DNA from: Diospyros lotus
Lineage: Eukaryota; Streptophyta; Magnoliopsida; Ericales; Ebenaceae
DNA: 64,000 nucleotides
Reading direction: 5' to 3'
Assembly (NCBI RefSeq): GCF_014633365.1
Contig: NC_068352.1
Coordinates: forward strand, 22,539,310-22,603,309
The notes below the pieces were generated by a model that was given only the letters and a program-made list of their open reading frames with translations, searched no databases and had not been told where the DNA came from. Shown here piece by piece: positions 1 through 10,935 of the stretch (the stretch's first letter is position 1; every line of letters begins with the position of its first letter). The position numbers and the translations under genes are program-made.

Positions 1-193
1 GTCGTACAACATGTTTCCTCTAAATATACTCGCACTTTGATGGATTTTCCTCTTTATTTATTTCGTAAATGATCTTTGGGTATTAATTCAACACGTTATT
101 CTCTCTATAGAAATTTCATTTTTACCATAACATTTACCCTTAAAAGAAATTATGTAATGCAGTTCTTATCCTTTTTCTTTCCTCGTCTTTCAG

Positions 194-423
194 GCTTTCA
201 CTGGATCAATCGTGGAGCACACTCACAACCTAGAAATAACTCCAAGGGAACAAATGACTAGTTCTAAGGTCGATCCACCATCTTGCATATTCATACAACA
301 ATCCTTGTGACCCTTGTTTATTTCCCCAGATTTAATCTGAAGACTTGGTTTTTTCCTTTGCAGCCCGAATCACCTGAAAAAAGTTCAAAGCCTGTATCCA
401 GATTCAAGATGAAGAGGAGGTAG
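194..423 (+). CDS. Last two coding exons of a probable URI-like prefoldin-domain protein (partial)
   Basis: Two short exons can be read. Exon A, 194-268, follows a pyrimidine-rich tract ending in CAG and gives 25 residues starting AFTGSIVEHTHNLE; it ends AAG before GTCGAT. A 95-bp intron (269-363) ends in TTTGCAG. Exon B, 364-423, continues in phase 0 with 19 residues ending KPVSRFKMKRR and a TAG stop at 421-423. A basic SRFK-type tail is known at the C-terminus of unconventional prefoldin URI (RPB5 interactor), a cytoplasmic and nuclear co-chaperone that helps assemble RNA polymerases. The exon structure is seen directly. The URI name rests on recalled family knowledge and a short tail, so it is tentative. 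Upstream exons lie outside the window. Confidence 0.5.
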
Positions 424-873
424 CAGAGATGCAGATTGTCTATATTTTGTTTGGGCAGTTGCTTCTTGTCTCAAACGTGGATAAAAGAGGCTCAAGGTAG
501 GAGTAGAAATAGGGAGAAACTGCGCAAATTTGGTAAGATTTATTGCCATTTCAAGTCCAGAGAGAGAGAGAGCTTCAAATCTCATATTAAAGAGTTGACT
601 AAAAGCAAGCCTCGATGCCGGAAGACGAGTGAATTGAAACATAAGAATGAGCTGACTGCAAAGATTTCTGGGATTTAGAGGGCATCCCTTCTTCTATCAA
701 TTTTAGGCCACCCAAGATGAACTTCGATCCATGTTGCCTTTCCCGGCTTATTTAATGATGGGCCTTTGGGAGTTTGAAGGTAAATTGGATAATGTTTGTT
801 AAAGGCTATTGAGCTTCCAATTATAGTCGTGCTAGGCCAAGGGCCGTTGCTCGGCGTGGCAAGGCGTACTGGG

Positions 874-876
<3 letters not shown>
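424..876 (+). other. Probable 3' UTR and downstream flank of the first gene
   Basis: This follows the stop codon at 421-423. It has mixed base composition with no further coding signal and ends at an AT microsatellite. Short ORFs here on both strands are not convincing. No clear polyadenylation signal can be chosen by eye. Confidence 0.4.

Positions 877-911
<35 letters not shown>
877..911. repeat. (AT)n microsatellite
   Basis: Uninterrupted alternating AT of about 35 bases, just after a GC-rich stretch. Confidence 0.9.
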
Positions 912-913
<2 letters not shown>

Positions 914-2400
914 TCGCACTTAAGAAGTGTGCAAAATTTTGAGTTAATTTAAATAACAGAACTGAACTAAACTAATTGAAATTGTTGGTTTGGTTTGGTT
1001 TGGTTTTTAATAAAATTTGATTTGGTTCGTTTGTTTTCTTTTTTTTTTGGATAGAAATTTTGATTAATCAGTTTTAGTTTGATTTTTGTGCCCAAAATAA
1101 CGGCATCGATAAAATTTACAAAATGACATCGTTTTTAGGCCCACGTGTGCACTGAAGAAGAAAAAAAGAAAAATAAAAGTCAGAAGACTCTTTGCCTTCA
1201 TTCTTTCTCCTTCTGCCTTTGTCCTTCCCCTTGATTGCTTCATTTTCTGCTTTTGACTGATGATTGTTGTTCTCGTCTCTCGTTGATCGTTGTCATTTTC
1301 GTCTTTTTCTTTACTTCGATCGGTGACTCTTGAGTCGAATGGAGAACCGATTCCTTTTGCCTTTGACCTTTCTTTTCCTACCTTCTCCTTTTGCATTCGT
1401 CTATTGACATTGTCATCCTTGTCTCTTGTTAGTTGTCATTGTCTCCCTTTTTCTTTTTGCTCTTATTGACAACCAGTAAGTTAAAAGGAGAATCTAGGTT
1501 GCATGAAAATAAAAATGGGAAATAAATACGATACAAAACAGAAATGGATAAACATCATTTTTTAAAAAAAAGTAAAAAATAGAAATGCAAGAGAAATATA
1601 TAAATACAAAAATATAGAGATTTTATTTTGTAAATATAATTTTTAACATAAAAAATTATAAAAATAGTTATTTAATCTAAAAATAAATATAAATTTGTAT
1701 TCAAACAAATTTTGTAAACAAATTCTATAAAATTTAAAAATTTTGAGTTAGAGATGAAATGCCATTCTAAATTGGCAACTTGTTTTTAATATTTTTTTAA
1801 TATTATAAAATAGTCACAAAAGTTTTTAAAATTGTAAAAGTAGTACATGAACATTTATTGGTGTTTCAAATATAGAAATGTTTAGAAAAGTCGAAACAAT
1901 ACTCTCGAGAAGTTTCTGTGCATCATAATGAAGAATCAAGTCCCATTCAACTTTGACCTTCTTTTTAGCACATTCTCTTTCGCCTTCACTCGTCAACACT
2001 ATCATCTCTATCAACCGCCATCATCCTCATCTTCCTTTTTGCTTCGATTGCCTATCCAGATAGCTGAGATCAATGATGGTTTTTCAATTTTTTTGGGTAG
2101 TTTTCAGTTTTGTTAGTTTCTTTGATTTTTTTGGTTTGTTTGTTCTTTCGATTTATTTGATTTTTTTTCAGTTGTTTTATGTTTGTTCGTTTTATTTGAT
2201 CGGTTCAATTTTTTCAATTTATGTTAGATATTTTTTTTGTTTGTTCAGGGTTCGGTTCAATTTTTTAAAGCAATTCAGTTCAATTTTTTAAAGTAAATTA
2301 ATTTTTTCAATTATTAGATTTTAGTCGGTTCGATAACCCAACTGAACATTTTCACATGCCTAGTGATACTATATATAAATATATTAAAAGATCATTTAGC
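912..2400. repeat. Possible remnant of a hAT-type element with GGTTTGGTT / CGGTTCAATT subterminal repeats
   Basis: The left part (near 985-1035) repeats GGTTTGGTTT. The right part (2090-2350) repeats TCGGTTCAATTTTTT-like units and ends with TCGGTTCGATAACCC. Such motifs occur beside the ends of plant hAT elements, including two others in this window. Matching terminal repeats or a target-site duplication were not found, so the boundaries are loose. Between them lie a pyrimidine-rich stretch (about 1190-1470) and AT-rich DNA. Small ORFs inside are low-complexity shadows. Confidence 0.3.
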
Positions 2401-4477
2401 ATATCCATGTAATTTTTTGTATTATATTTTGTAAATTGTATGTTTGTATGCATTTTTAACCTTCTCACTTGTCAAAATTTTGAGACAATAAAAACAATGA
2501 GATATTATTTGAAACAAATATATATATATATATTATGTAGTCTTGTGTATGATTTTTCAATAAAATGATTAAAAAATTATTCAATATCATATTTTAGTGT
2601 ATTATTAAAAAACATATTTCTTATTTTTTATAATTTAATAGAAAGAATATGTTCTATAAATTTTAAATGTCCAGAAACAATCTTCTTATGCAAAGGACTA
2701 CAGTGTAAAATTATTTCAATTTAATGAGTTTTTTTTTGTTTAGTTTTAATGAATTTTGTTAAAAAATAAAATTAAACGAAGGTCTTTTAGATAAGACATT
2801 TTATGGCTTAACTTTCATGATGTATTTATGTGTTGGTTTTATATTACTTTACAATGTATGGAAGTTATAGGGTAAATTGAACTCCAACTTCTTATGGTTT
2901 GGGCCATTGGGCACCCCCTTATAGTTTAAAAATGAGTTTAAAAGTTCTTATTGTTTTATTGTTTTTAACTAATATTTCATTCTCACTAATTATATTGCTT
3001 AAACCCTAATTAAAGCTAAATTAAATCAAAATAAAAAATAAATTAATTTATCATTGACAAGAACTTTTTGTTGACGATGAGTTTTGACTAACAACATTTT
3101 TGATAGGCCCTCAAAAGAATCCATCATTAGTGGATTCTAAACCTGTTAGTGATGAGTTCCTAAAACACAAAGAGAGAAGAAAAAGAGATAAAATGATAAT
3201 GAAGATGAATCGACAACAAGAAAGAGAGAAAAAAGAATAATTGGGAAAGAAGATGATTGTGTCTTCATTTTCAATAAAATATCTCTTTCTATCAATCTTT
3301 CATCACGATATCTTTTTTTTATCTATCTCTTTTATTTATTTATCAAGTCATCTTTAATAATGATTGATCTAGTGGAAACTCAATCGCTTGTCTTCTATAA
3401 TCCAATGCCAAATGCTGTCGATAGTTTATCGGCTAACAAAGGGTTCAAACATATAATATATCTTTTTATTTTCATAGTAGTTTAATTATGTTTTAATTTA
3501 ACTTAATTAACATGTTATTAATTTAATTAACTTAATTAAGATTTAAGCGACAAAATTAATAATAGAAGGGGTATTTACATTTTGTTTTTAATTTCGCTTT
3601 GTTCATAAATTTTCAACAGCTCTATGTTGAAAATTTGCAAATTGATTTCATCCTCTTGTCAACTATCTTAATGAATATTTATGTTTTATTGATTGAAGAA
3701 CAAACATATGGAATTTGTTTTTTTATTGCTCCAGTTTCGCCCACCAATCACCACTGGGAGCGGATCCAAGCGGGTGGGCTAGGCTGAAAAAAAATTGAGG
3801 GATATTATTAAAAAAATAAAAATAATTACCTTATAAATTTAAATTTTATTATGGAAAGCCCGACTCAACTCACTAATAAATCCGTCCCGCCAATGTAACA
3901 CACACACACACAAAGAGTTCATAGAGTTTAGAATTTTATGAGTCCCTTTAAATTCTTTAAATTAGAACTCTTAAATGCAAGATTTTTTTTTTCTAACTGT
4001 AGTTTTAACCTTTTTACTTGCCATATGGACAGGATTAAGGCTTTATGGACTTGGGAAAATTCTTTTAACTAATTTTGTTACAAGTAATTTTTTATTACAC
4101 TAAACAAGATTTTTTTTTAACACTACATTGTGATGTGAACATAAATAGACATCTTAAATAAGTTTCATTTAAATATTTTAGCTAGATGAAATGATTAATC
4201 ATTCGCGATTAGGTTTGTTTTTTTTTACTATAAAATTGTTTTTCAAAAACTTTTAAATTTTGTCAAAATTGACTTAAGTTTGGTCAATCAATACTTTTTT
4301 TTATTGACTAAAAATTTCCAAAACACTATTTTTTGAGAAGATAATTGGTTTAGTTGATCACGATCAAAGTTCTATCGATCAGAGTTGGGCAATTAGCTAT
4401 TTCTATTTGGGAATAACTCAAGTTTTGTTGATAAGTTTAGCAATTGAGAAGATACCGTAGTTTATTGCTCTTAAGAC
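2401..4477. other. AT-rich intergenic DNA, no gene seen
   Basis: Strongly AT-rich with short homopolymers and a small (AC)n run near 3898-3914. No ORF of interest, splice-bounded exon or clear terminal repeat was found on either strand. Confidence 0.6.
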
Positions 4478-4640
4478 ACATGTCAAGTGGTTGGGTTATG
4501 ATAAGTTGGAATTTACACTAGTAACTTATGAGTTCAATTTCTTATCCTACATAATGAGACAAAGTCTCAATCTGCGATTTATCTCCTCTGTTGAAATTGA
4601 AGGTACGAACGGTGGGAGATCGTGCAAGGGTGATAATTTC
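4478..4640 (+). repeat. Candidate tRNA-derived SINE
   Basis: A stretch resembling a tRNA A box (TCAAGTGGTTGGGTTATG, near 4484) is followed about 50 bases later by a B-box-like GAGTTCAATTTC (near 4531). That order and spacing are those of a Pol III type 2 promoter in plant SINEs. No flanking duplication or poly-A tail was identified, so this is a weak call. Confidence 0.28.
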
Positions 4641-5099
4641 AAGATATTATAATTTTTTTATTAATATTTTCTAATGTTTGGTCCACTGAAGTCTTCTAAT
4701 AATGACTAAAGTTGGATAATAAGTTTATTATTTTATTGATAATTTTTTAATATTTGATCGATCAAAGTCTTTAAGTGGCCCAAACAAATTTTTATCAATA
4801 ATTGTTTAGTCAACCAAGTGATGTACTTTAGTCAACGAAAATCATCCATATTGGTTTCTAACAAATCCGAGAAGGTAATTTAGTGGACTAAACTCTAATT
4901 TGATCAATTAAGTGTTGTCATCTTTAAGATTTTTACCTTCTAGGAATCCATTTATTCTTTCTTTTAACCTTCATTCATTTGAGTTAGTTTTACTTTGTGA
5001 GAGTTTTTCATTTGTTATAAGTGTGTGCTTATTAGTAAAATCATTTGCAATCAAGGTTTTAACCTTTGGACAAAAGCCCTCCTCTTGGGTTATTTATGG
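4641..5099. other. AT-rich intergenic DNA, nothing recognised
   Basis: No repeat boundary or coding signal was visible on either strand. Confidence 0.5.
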
Positions 5100-5562
5100 G
5101 CAAATAGTCTTTAAATTTTGCATTTCGTAATAAATTGATCGTTATACTTAAATTTTTGTACCGAAATCACTACATTTTGATTTTTTCTTAAAATTTAGTC
5201 AATCTTTTAAATTTTTTTTATTAAATTTCATTAATTAAATATTTTATGATATACATTAATATAAATTCCAAAATCATTTAATGCCAAAATTAACTTAAAC
5301 TAAATTATTAAATAATTTTGAGATTTATATTGAGGAAAATTTTTTGTTGCCCGAGATTTGTTTGACGTAAGATTTATTCAACACAGATAACATAACGATT
5401 TCCTCTATATTGATATATGTCACTGTCACGTCTATTAATAGAATATGAGAAAGAAAAAGAAAATGACTAAAGTTTAATAGAAAATCATATTTAATAGATA
5501 AAAATTTAAATATATAATTAATTTATTATAAAATACAAAATTTAAAAACTAACAATGTCCCT
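5100..5562. mobile_element. MITE-like foldback element, copy A
   Basis: The left end (CTTTAAATTTTGCATTTCGTAATAAATT, quoted in parts: CTTTAAATTTTGC then ATTTCGTAATAAATT) is complementary to the right end near 5519-5555 (AATTTATTATAAAATACAAAA). The two ends can pair as a terminal inverted repeat of about 40 bases around an AT-rich centre. Copy B at 5795-6190 has similar ends. No transposase is present. The exact ends and duplication could not be fixed. Confidence 0.45.
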
Positions 5563-5794
5563 TTTTACTACCAGGCAACTTACAAAAACTTAAATTTATT
5601 GATCAGTTATCACAAGTATGTTCAAACTAAGGATAATGACATCCTACCAATGCAAATAATTAACCATGGCTCTTAATCAAGGATAATTAGCAGACTATAT
5701 TACTTATCTATAATATTTTTTTTAAGCTTTTCATATTTTCTACCATCTTCTTCTTAATCTTATATAATTTTTTGGTTAATAAATAGGTAAGGGT

Positions 5795-6190
5795 AAGTTA
5801 CACTGTTAGTTCTTAAACTTTATATTTTGTAACAGATTAGTTACTATACATTAGTTTTTGTCACAATTAACCACTAAGGTTTGTTTTTTTGTTAAGATTT
5901 ACTCTATCTTTTAATTTTTTGTCAAGTTCTATTGATTTACTAACATGATATACAATAATATAACTTATAAAATCACTTGATTGTAGAATTTAGATAAATT
6001 TTAACATTAAGCGATTTTAGGGTTTTTTATTAAGGTATATTAGGGTAGTTTTTGCTAATATAATTTGCAAGAGATTAAATTTTAATTTTAACAAAAATTA
6101 AAATTTAATAACTGTGGGACAAATATTAAAATACATTAACTAATTTATTACAAAATATAAAATTTAACTAACAATATAATTTATTCTTTG
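5795..6190. mobile_element. MITE-like foldback element, copy B
   Basis: The left end contains TTTATATTTTGTAACAG followed by ATTAGTTACTATACATTA. The right end contains TACATTAACTAATTTATTAC followed by AAAATATAAA, its complement in reverse order. The inverted repeat is about 60-70 bases with mismatches. It shares end motifs with the element at 5100-5562, so both may be one non-autonomous family. Confidence 0.45.
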
Positions 6191-6210
6191 AAGTAATTTG
6201 CTGTCAAATT

Positions 6211-6780
6211 AGGGTCAATTTAAGTCTGACACTATAATATACCCTACGAGGTAACCCCTTTCTAAGGATATTTTCTTGTCTTAAATTGCAAGTACTTCAA
6301 CTACCGAACATATAGTGCAAGGCATAGCAAAATTTTCTGTCAAATTATCTGATAGGGTTAATTTAAGTTTGACACTATAATATATCCTATGAGATAACCT
6401 CATCTCTAAAGATATTTTCTTTTCTTAAGTTGCAAGTATTTCAACTATCGTACATATAGTGCGAGGGATAACAATTTTTTTTTTGTCAAATTACCTGATA
6501 TTTGATAGGGTTAATTTAAGTTTGACAGTATAATATAGCCTACGAGATAATCTCTTCTCTAAGGATATTTTCTTGCCGTATAGGTTGCAAGTATTTCAAC
6601 TACTGTACATATAGTGCAAGGCATAGCAAAATTTTCTTTCAAATTACTTAGGTTAATTTAATTTTGACGGTACAATATACCCTATGAGGTAACCTCATAT
6701 GTAAGGATATTTTGTTGTCTTATGCAAGTTTTCAATTACCACATATAGTGCGAGGCATAACAAAATTTTCTGTCAAATTG
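6211..6780. repeat. Tandem array of four diverged units of about 145 bp
   Basis: The phrase TTAATTTAAGTTTGACACTA recurs with changes starting near 6215, 6358, 6511 and 6653. In each unit it is followed by ATAATATA-CC-TA-GAG-TAACC, AAGGATATTTTCTTG and CATATAGTGC-AGGCATA. Spacing is 142-153 bases. The units differ by many substitutions, so the array is old. Confidence 0.85.
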
Positions 6781-6974
6781 AGTCTAGCCAACCCCTGTAT
6801 ATTTTAGAGTTGTGACATTATATATATATATATTAAGAAATATCAAAATATTTGACATTCGTGAATTATTGTGATGACAGATTGAGTCTAGCCAACCCCT
6901 ATATATTTTAGAGTTGTGACATTATATATATATATTAAGAAATATCAAAATATTTGACATTCGTGAATTATTGT
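6780..6974. repeat. Tandem duplication with 104-bp period
   Basis: A unit starting GAGTCTAGCCAACCCC at 6780 is repeated at 6884, including its TATATATA core and the phrase TTTGACATTCGTGAATTATT. The copies are nearly identical, so this is younger than the adjacent array. Confidence 0.9.
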
Positions 6975-7021
6975 GCATAACTAGTGGATTTACTAAGGGT
7001 GCCTGCAAAAAAATTAGGATT

Positions 7022-7509
7022 CGTTCTCTTTATTATTTTAAATTATTTTTAATTTTTTAAAATAGAAAAAATATATTTATTTTGTTATTTTCAAAAATAA
7101 AAAAAGTTTATAAAAAAATTCAAAATAACAAAAAATTATTTTGACTGTTTTTAGTCAAAACAACCAAAATATGAAAAAGAATGGGTAATTTATTTATTTA
7201 TTTATATTTTATTCTTGTAACGAAAAAAAATGTTGCAAGATTCACCAATTTAAAATGTATATATTTTTTAATAATATATTAGCATTAAATAATTCTAATT
7301 TATTGAATAATCAAATTTATTGAATAAAATATTATTAAAAATTATTTTCAAAATTTCAAACAAAATACGTTTTCTAGTTTTCTATTTTGAGAAACAGTTT
7401 TTCAAAATGACAAACAAAATGCGTTTTCTATTTTTTTTTAAACAAACTAAGAAAATAAAAAAAAAATTCAAAACTCAAAAACTGAAAATTAAAATTCAAA
7501 GAGAACACA
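7022..7509. mobile_element. MITE with GTTCTCTTT terminal inverted repeats, copy 1
   Basis: The left end reads CGTTCTCTTTATTATTTT and the right end AAATTCAAAGAGAACAC, giving an inverted repeat on a GTTCTCTTT core. The AT-rich interior, including AATAATATATTAGCATTAAA and ATTTTCAAAATTTCAAA, matches the interior of the element at 14815-15317 along most of its length. Two dispersed copies with the same ends indicate a non-autonomous DNA transposon family. The target-site duplication is not clear. Coding potential inside is spurious. Confidence 0.7.
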
Positions 7510-7846
7510 ATCTTATGTTTTTAAAGTATAGTAAACAGTTTAATAAAAGCTTTATTTAGAAATTTATACAAAAGAATAATAAAAGCAAGTCAAAATTTGT
7601 AACTAATAAGTTTTAATAAGGTGAAGAAAATTGCTGGACAAATTAAATTAGCTATAACAACTAGGAATTAAAATTTAATAAAAATGATACTTGTACACTG
7701 AGAAGTGGCAGTGGGTGTGATATTTGTATATTGGTTTATTGTGACACATAATATGATGCATTAATGCAAAAGTGTAACGAAAAGTCTTGAAAGTCAGGAA
7801 AGGTTACTGACAGGGTTATCGAATGGGAGTAAAAAGATGAAATTAT
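7510..7846. other. AT-rich spacer, nothing recognised
   Basis: No coding or repeat structure was seen. Confidence 0.5.
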
Positions 7847-8124
7847 CTTTGCCTAGCCTTCGCCTCTCTCCCTTCTCCCATGACTGCGCGATTGCCGACT
7901 GCCAACGCTGCTGCCTTGCCTCGCTGCCATTGCGTCGTCACCTCGTAGCCATTGCCTTGCTGCCTCGCCTCATCTCGTTGACTGTTGCTGCATCTGATGG
8001 TCGGCGAGGTGACGAGGCGATGGCTGCGAAGCGTAGATGTAATGGCGGTGACGTAGCAAGGCGAGACAGCAGTGTCGGCGATCTTGTGGCTATGGGAGAA
8101 GGGAGAGAGACGAAGGCTGGGTAG
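7847..8124. repeat. GC-rich imperfect inverted repeat (hairpin of about 280 bases)
   Basis: The left end (CCTAGCCTTCGCCTCTCTCC, then CTTCTCCCAT) pairs with the right end (ATGGGAGAAGGGAGAGAGAC followed by GAAGGCTGGG). Inner segments such as CCTTGCCTCGCTGCC and GTAGCAAGGCGAGAC also pair. The folded stem is more than 100 bases with mismatches and a short loop near 7985. Because of the symmetry, both strands show look-alike ORFs starting near the ends. It is a sharp GC island in AT-rich DNA. Confidence 0.7.
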
Positions 8125-9765
8125 TGGCATGCCTTGCAAAATTGTATTTTGTGCGAGGATATTTTGGTCTTTTTGAATCTATTCTATAAACCTCTTGGTG
8201 AGGCTTTCTGACCCTATAGAAGAACCCAAAGTGTAATACCAGGTGACACTTTTGGGTGTCTAAACAACATTTTCAAAAATTTTAATATACTAGCTGTATG
8301 CATGATATAATTTTTCTTTTTCTAAATTCTGTATCGCATGCCATGTCCCAAAATTATATGGGTTAAATACATATCTTAGCTTATGTATTTATATATTTTT
8401 TTCATTTAGATATTTGAACTTTCTGTTATTTCAAAAGCACCTTGAACAATGTAATTTCGAGTCAATTATATTCTTAAAATTTTTGTTATTTCAATTATAC
8501 CCATAATTTAATTATTTGAGTAAATGTGTAAGAAGAAAAAGGAAATGACAATATTTGTCTATTTATGGTATTTAACTTATAAAAATACTATAAATAGTAT
8601 ATATAAATTTTATGTACTATTTATGTTGATTTAGTCCACTTTATTTTATAAATACTTTATTTTATTTTCTAAAAATCAGATGGATTTATTGAATATCATT
8701 TTAACCTTCAAATACTTTTATTAATTAGTAATATATCGCACTTTAAAATATTTTACTAACCAATAAAAGCGTTTAGTGCTGAAAATAATGTGCAATTATT
8801 GTATTTTGTCTAAAAACAAACTGCATTAACATATTCCTTACTTTTTGTTTTTAGTGTGTAAATATTTTTAGTAGTTCATAATAAATACATATTTTTCTTT
8901 AATATGTTTCCAACAAATTAATAAGAGTGTATAGCCAGCAAAAAAAAAAAAAAAAAAGAATTTAATATATATTATTTGAAAATAAAGTACATTTTATTAC
9001 ATCTAATCATTATATTAATTTATTTACTTAAACTAAAAAATTTGGCTATACAAAAAATAATGATAATATCTTAAATATTTATTTATTTTATTTTCTTTCC
9101 TTGTCCCTTCAATAATCCAAACTCAATATGGCAATGAACCTTAATGACCATCACAAATAGACAACAATGGGGCAGCTTAATTTTTCCCCCCCATTAATTC
9201 CATCGTTTATTTCCTGCAATTTCGTCAATCTTAAAGCTTCAATAGACCCTTCTTTTTCTACTTTTATAAAAATAATATAGAAAAAATTGTCACACTCTAA
9301 TATTCAAAAAATTCTTTTTCTTATATTAAAAAAGTTAATTTTCTAATATTTAAAAATATTTTTTAAAAAATATTTTAGAATACATGATTATTTTTTTTAT
9401 TTATAAGGTTCAAAATAAATTTATTTAGAAAAAAATATAAATTTGTTTAAACAATTCAAGATAAAAAGTTACTTGATTTTTTCGGAGTTGTCAAATAAAT
9501 ATAATAAAAAATATTTTTATTTATATTTATATTTTAATTAATAAATACTATCTAAATAAACAAAGACGTCATACACTCACCGCATGAGAAAATGAAAAGA
9601 ATCCAAGAAATTCAAATTTCTGTAACGCAAACCCCTTGAAAAATTAAGAAATGTAATAAAATTTGGACAGCTGCCACAAACCCAGCCACCTTTCCATTAC
9701 ACGTATTTCCATTACGGCTCGCCATTTGCTCTCTCGCAACGGTAGCTTCCTCTCCCCCACCGCTC
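8125..9765. other. AT-rich upstream region of the phytocyanin gene
   Basis: AT-rich with a poly-A run at about 8940-8957. No gene or clear repeat ends were found. The last 150 bases become pyrimidine-rich and lead into the TATA box. Confidence 0.55.
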
Positions 9766-9772
9766 TATAAAT
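9766..9772 (+). promoter_or_regulatory. TATA box of the phytocyanin gene
   Basis: TATAAAT lies 76 bases before the ATG at 9842, within GCTCTATAAATTTCCCC. Transcription would then start near 9795-9802, at or just before the CT repeat. Confidence 0.7.
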
Positions 9773-9798
9773 TTCCCCCAATCTCTTCCTTCTCTCCC

Positions 9799-9801
<3 letters not shown>

Positions 9802-9834
<33 letters not shown>
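9802..9834 (+). repeat. (CT)n microsatellite in the 5' UTR
   Basis: About 33 bases of alternating TC end seven bases before the start codon. CT-rich leaders are common in plant genes. Length variation here would change the 5' UTR only. Confidence 0.85.
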
Positions 9835-9837
<3 letters not shown>

Positions 9838-9841
9838 TTCA

Positions 9842-10935
9842 ATGGCGTTCCAGAGATATTTCATCTCTCTGGTTGTGATCTTGGTCTGCTTTCTGGCCTC
9901 CTCGGAAGCTTACAACTTCTTCGTCGGCGGCAAAGATGGCTGGGTCCTGAAGCCCTCTGAGGACTACAGCCGCTGGGCTCAAAGAAACCGCTTTCAAGTC
10001 AATGATTCTGTCAGTAAGTAATTCCCCCTCCAAATCCTCCCCTTTGGAATAATTTTTTGTGGATTTTATTTGATTTTCCTTGTTGAGATTTCGATATCTT
10101 TTGAGTTTTCGGATTGTATTGTGAACTGTTTATCATTATTTCTCACAAAAAAAATGGTTTTTTTTTGGGCCGACATTTTCTCGTCTACTTAATTACTCAA
10201 TTTTTAATGGCGTAAGGCAAGTATGAGTAAAATAGTACAAGTCTATCCCTGTTTGTCCGCTGATTGGGTGGGCCCAAAAATGGCGACCCTTCCTTAGATG
10301 AGATTAATTAACCCAGTAAGAGCGATGTACTGTAATCTTATAATTCATTTAAATCGATATACATACAGTTTATTGCTTTGAATCCGTATATTTTTCATGA
10401 CGATGGTTTCGGGTTGCGTGTTTGCATGAAAAAATCAGTTTTCAAGTACAGCAAAGGGTCTGATTCGGTGCTGGTTGTGAACAAAGACGACTACTACAAC
10501 TGCAAGAAAGACAGTCCCGCCGGATCTCTCGAAGACGGCAACTCGGTGTTCAAGTTTAACCGCTCCGGTCCGTTTTTCTTTATCAGCGGCTATGGCGACA
10601 ACTGCGAGAAAGGTCAGAAGCTAATTATCGTAGTGTTAGCCGTGTGGCATAGGGCTCATGGAGCTCCCCAGCCCACATCGCTGCCGACTCCAACTCCAGC
10701 TCCTTGGACGGCCGCGCATCCACAGCCGCCGTCGCAGTCTCCGTCTCCGTCTCCGGTCGTATCGCCTGCTCCGGCGGCTGGGAGCCCCCAAGCTGATTCC
10801 CCGACTGGTTTGGCAACGGAGAATGCCCCTGGTATGGGTGCTCCGGCCCCCGCTCCGTCATCTGCGGCTGCAGTTGGTGATCCGGTCGGGTTTGTGGCGG
10901 CGGTTCTAGGCTGCTTCTTCTTTGGCTTGCTGTAG
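9842..10935 (+). CDS. ENODL: Early nodulin-like (phytocyanin family) protein, GPI-anchored, two exons
   Basis: Exon 1 is 9842-10013 and exon 2 is 10439-10935. The intron runs from GTAAGTA at 10014 to AAATCAG at 10438, and the joined codon gives Ile58. The product is 222 residues. Residues 1-23 form a signal peptide ending SSEA, residues 24-128 a plastocyanin-like domain, about 134-195 a Pro/Ser/Ala-rich region, and the last 20 residues a hydrophobic GPI-type tail. Cys79 and Cys113 should form the family disulfide. The motif GYGDNCEKGQ has Asn where copper-binding phytocyanins have a His ligand, and Gln replaces Met, so copper binding is unlikely, as in other ENODLs. Possible N-glycosylation sites are Asn55 and Asn98. 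These proteins sit on the outer plasma membrane and are linked to arabinogalactan-rich cell-surface functions. An apparent start at 10378 lies in the intron. Confidence 0.93.

Noticed and set aside
7837..8139. Two ORFs of about 95 residues on opposite strands with similar proteins
   Set aside because: They reflect the hairpin symmetry of the GC-rich inverted repeat.
10378..10438. Apparent start of a 185-residue plus-strand ORF
   Set aside because: These codons are intron sequence. A clean acceptor at 10438 joins in frame to exon 1 at 10013 and restores the phytocyanin domain.
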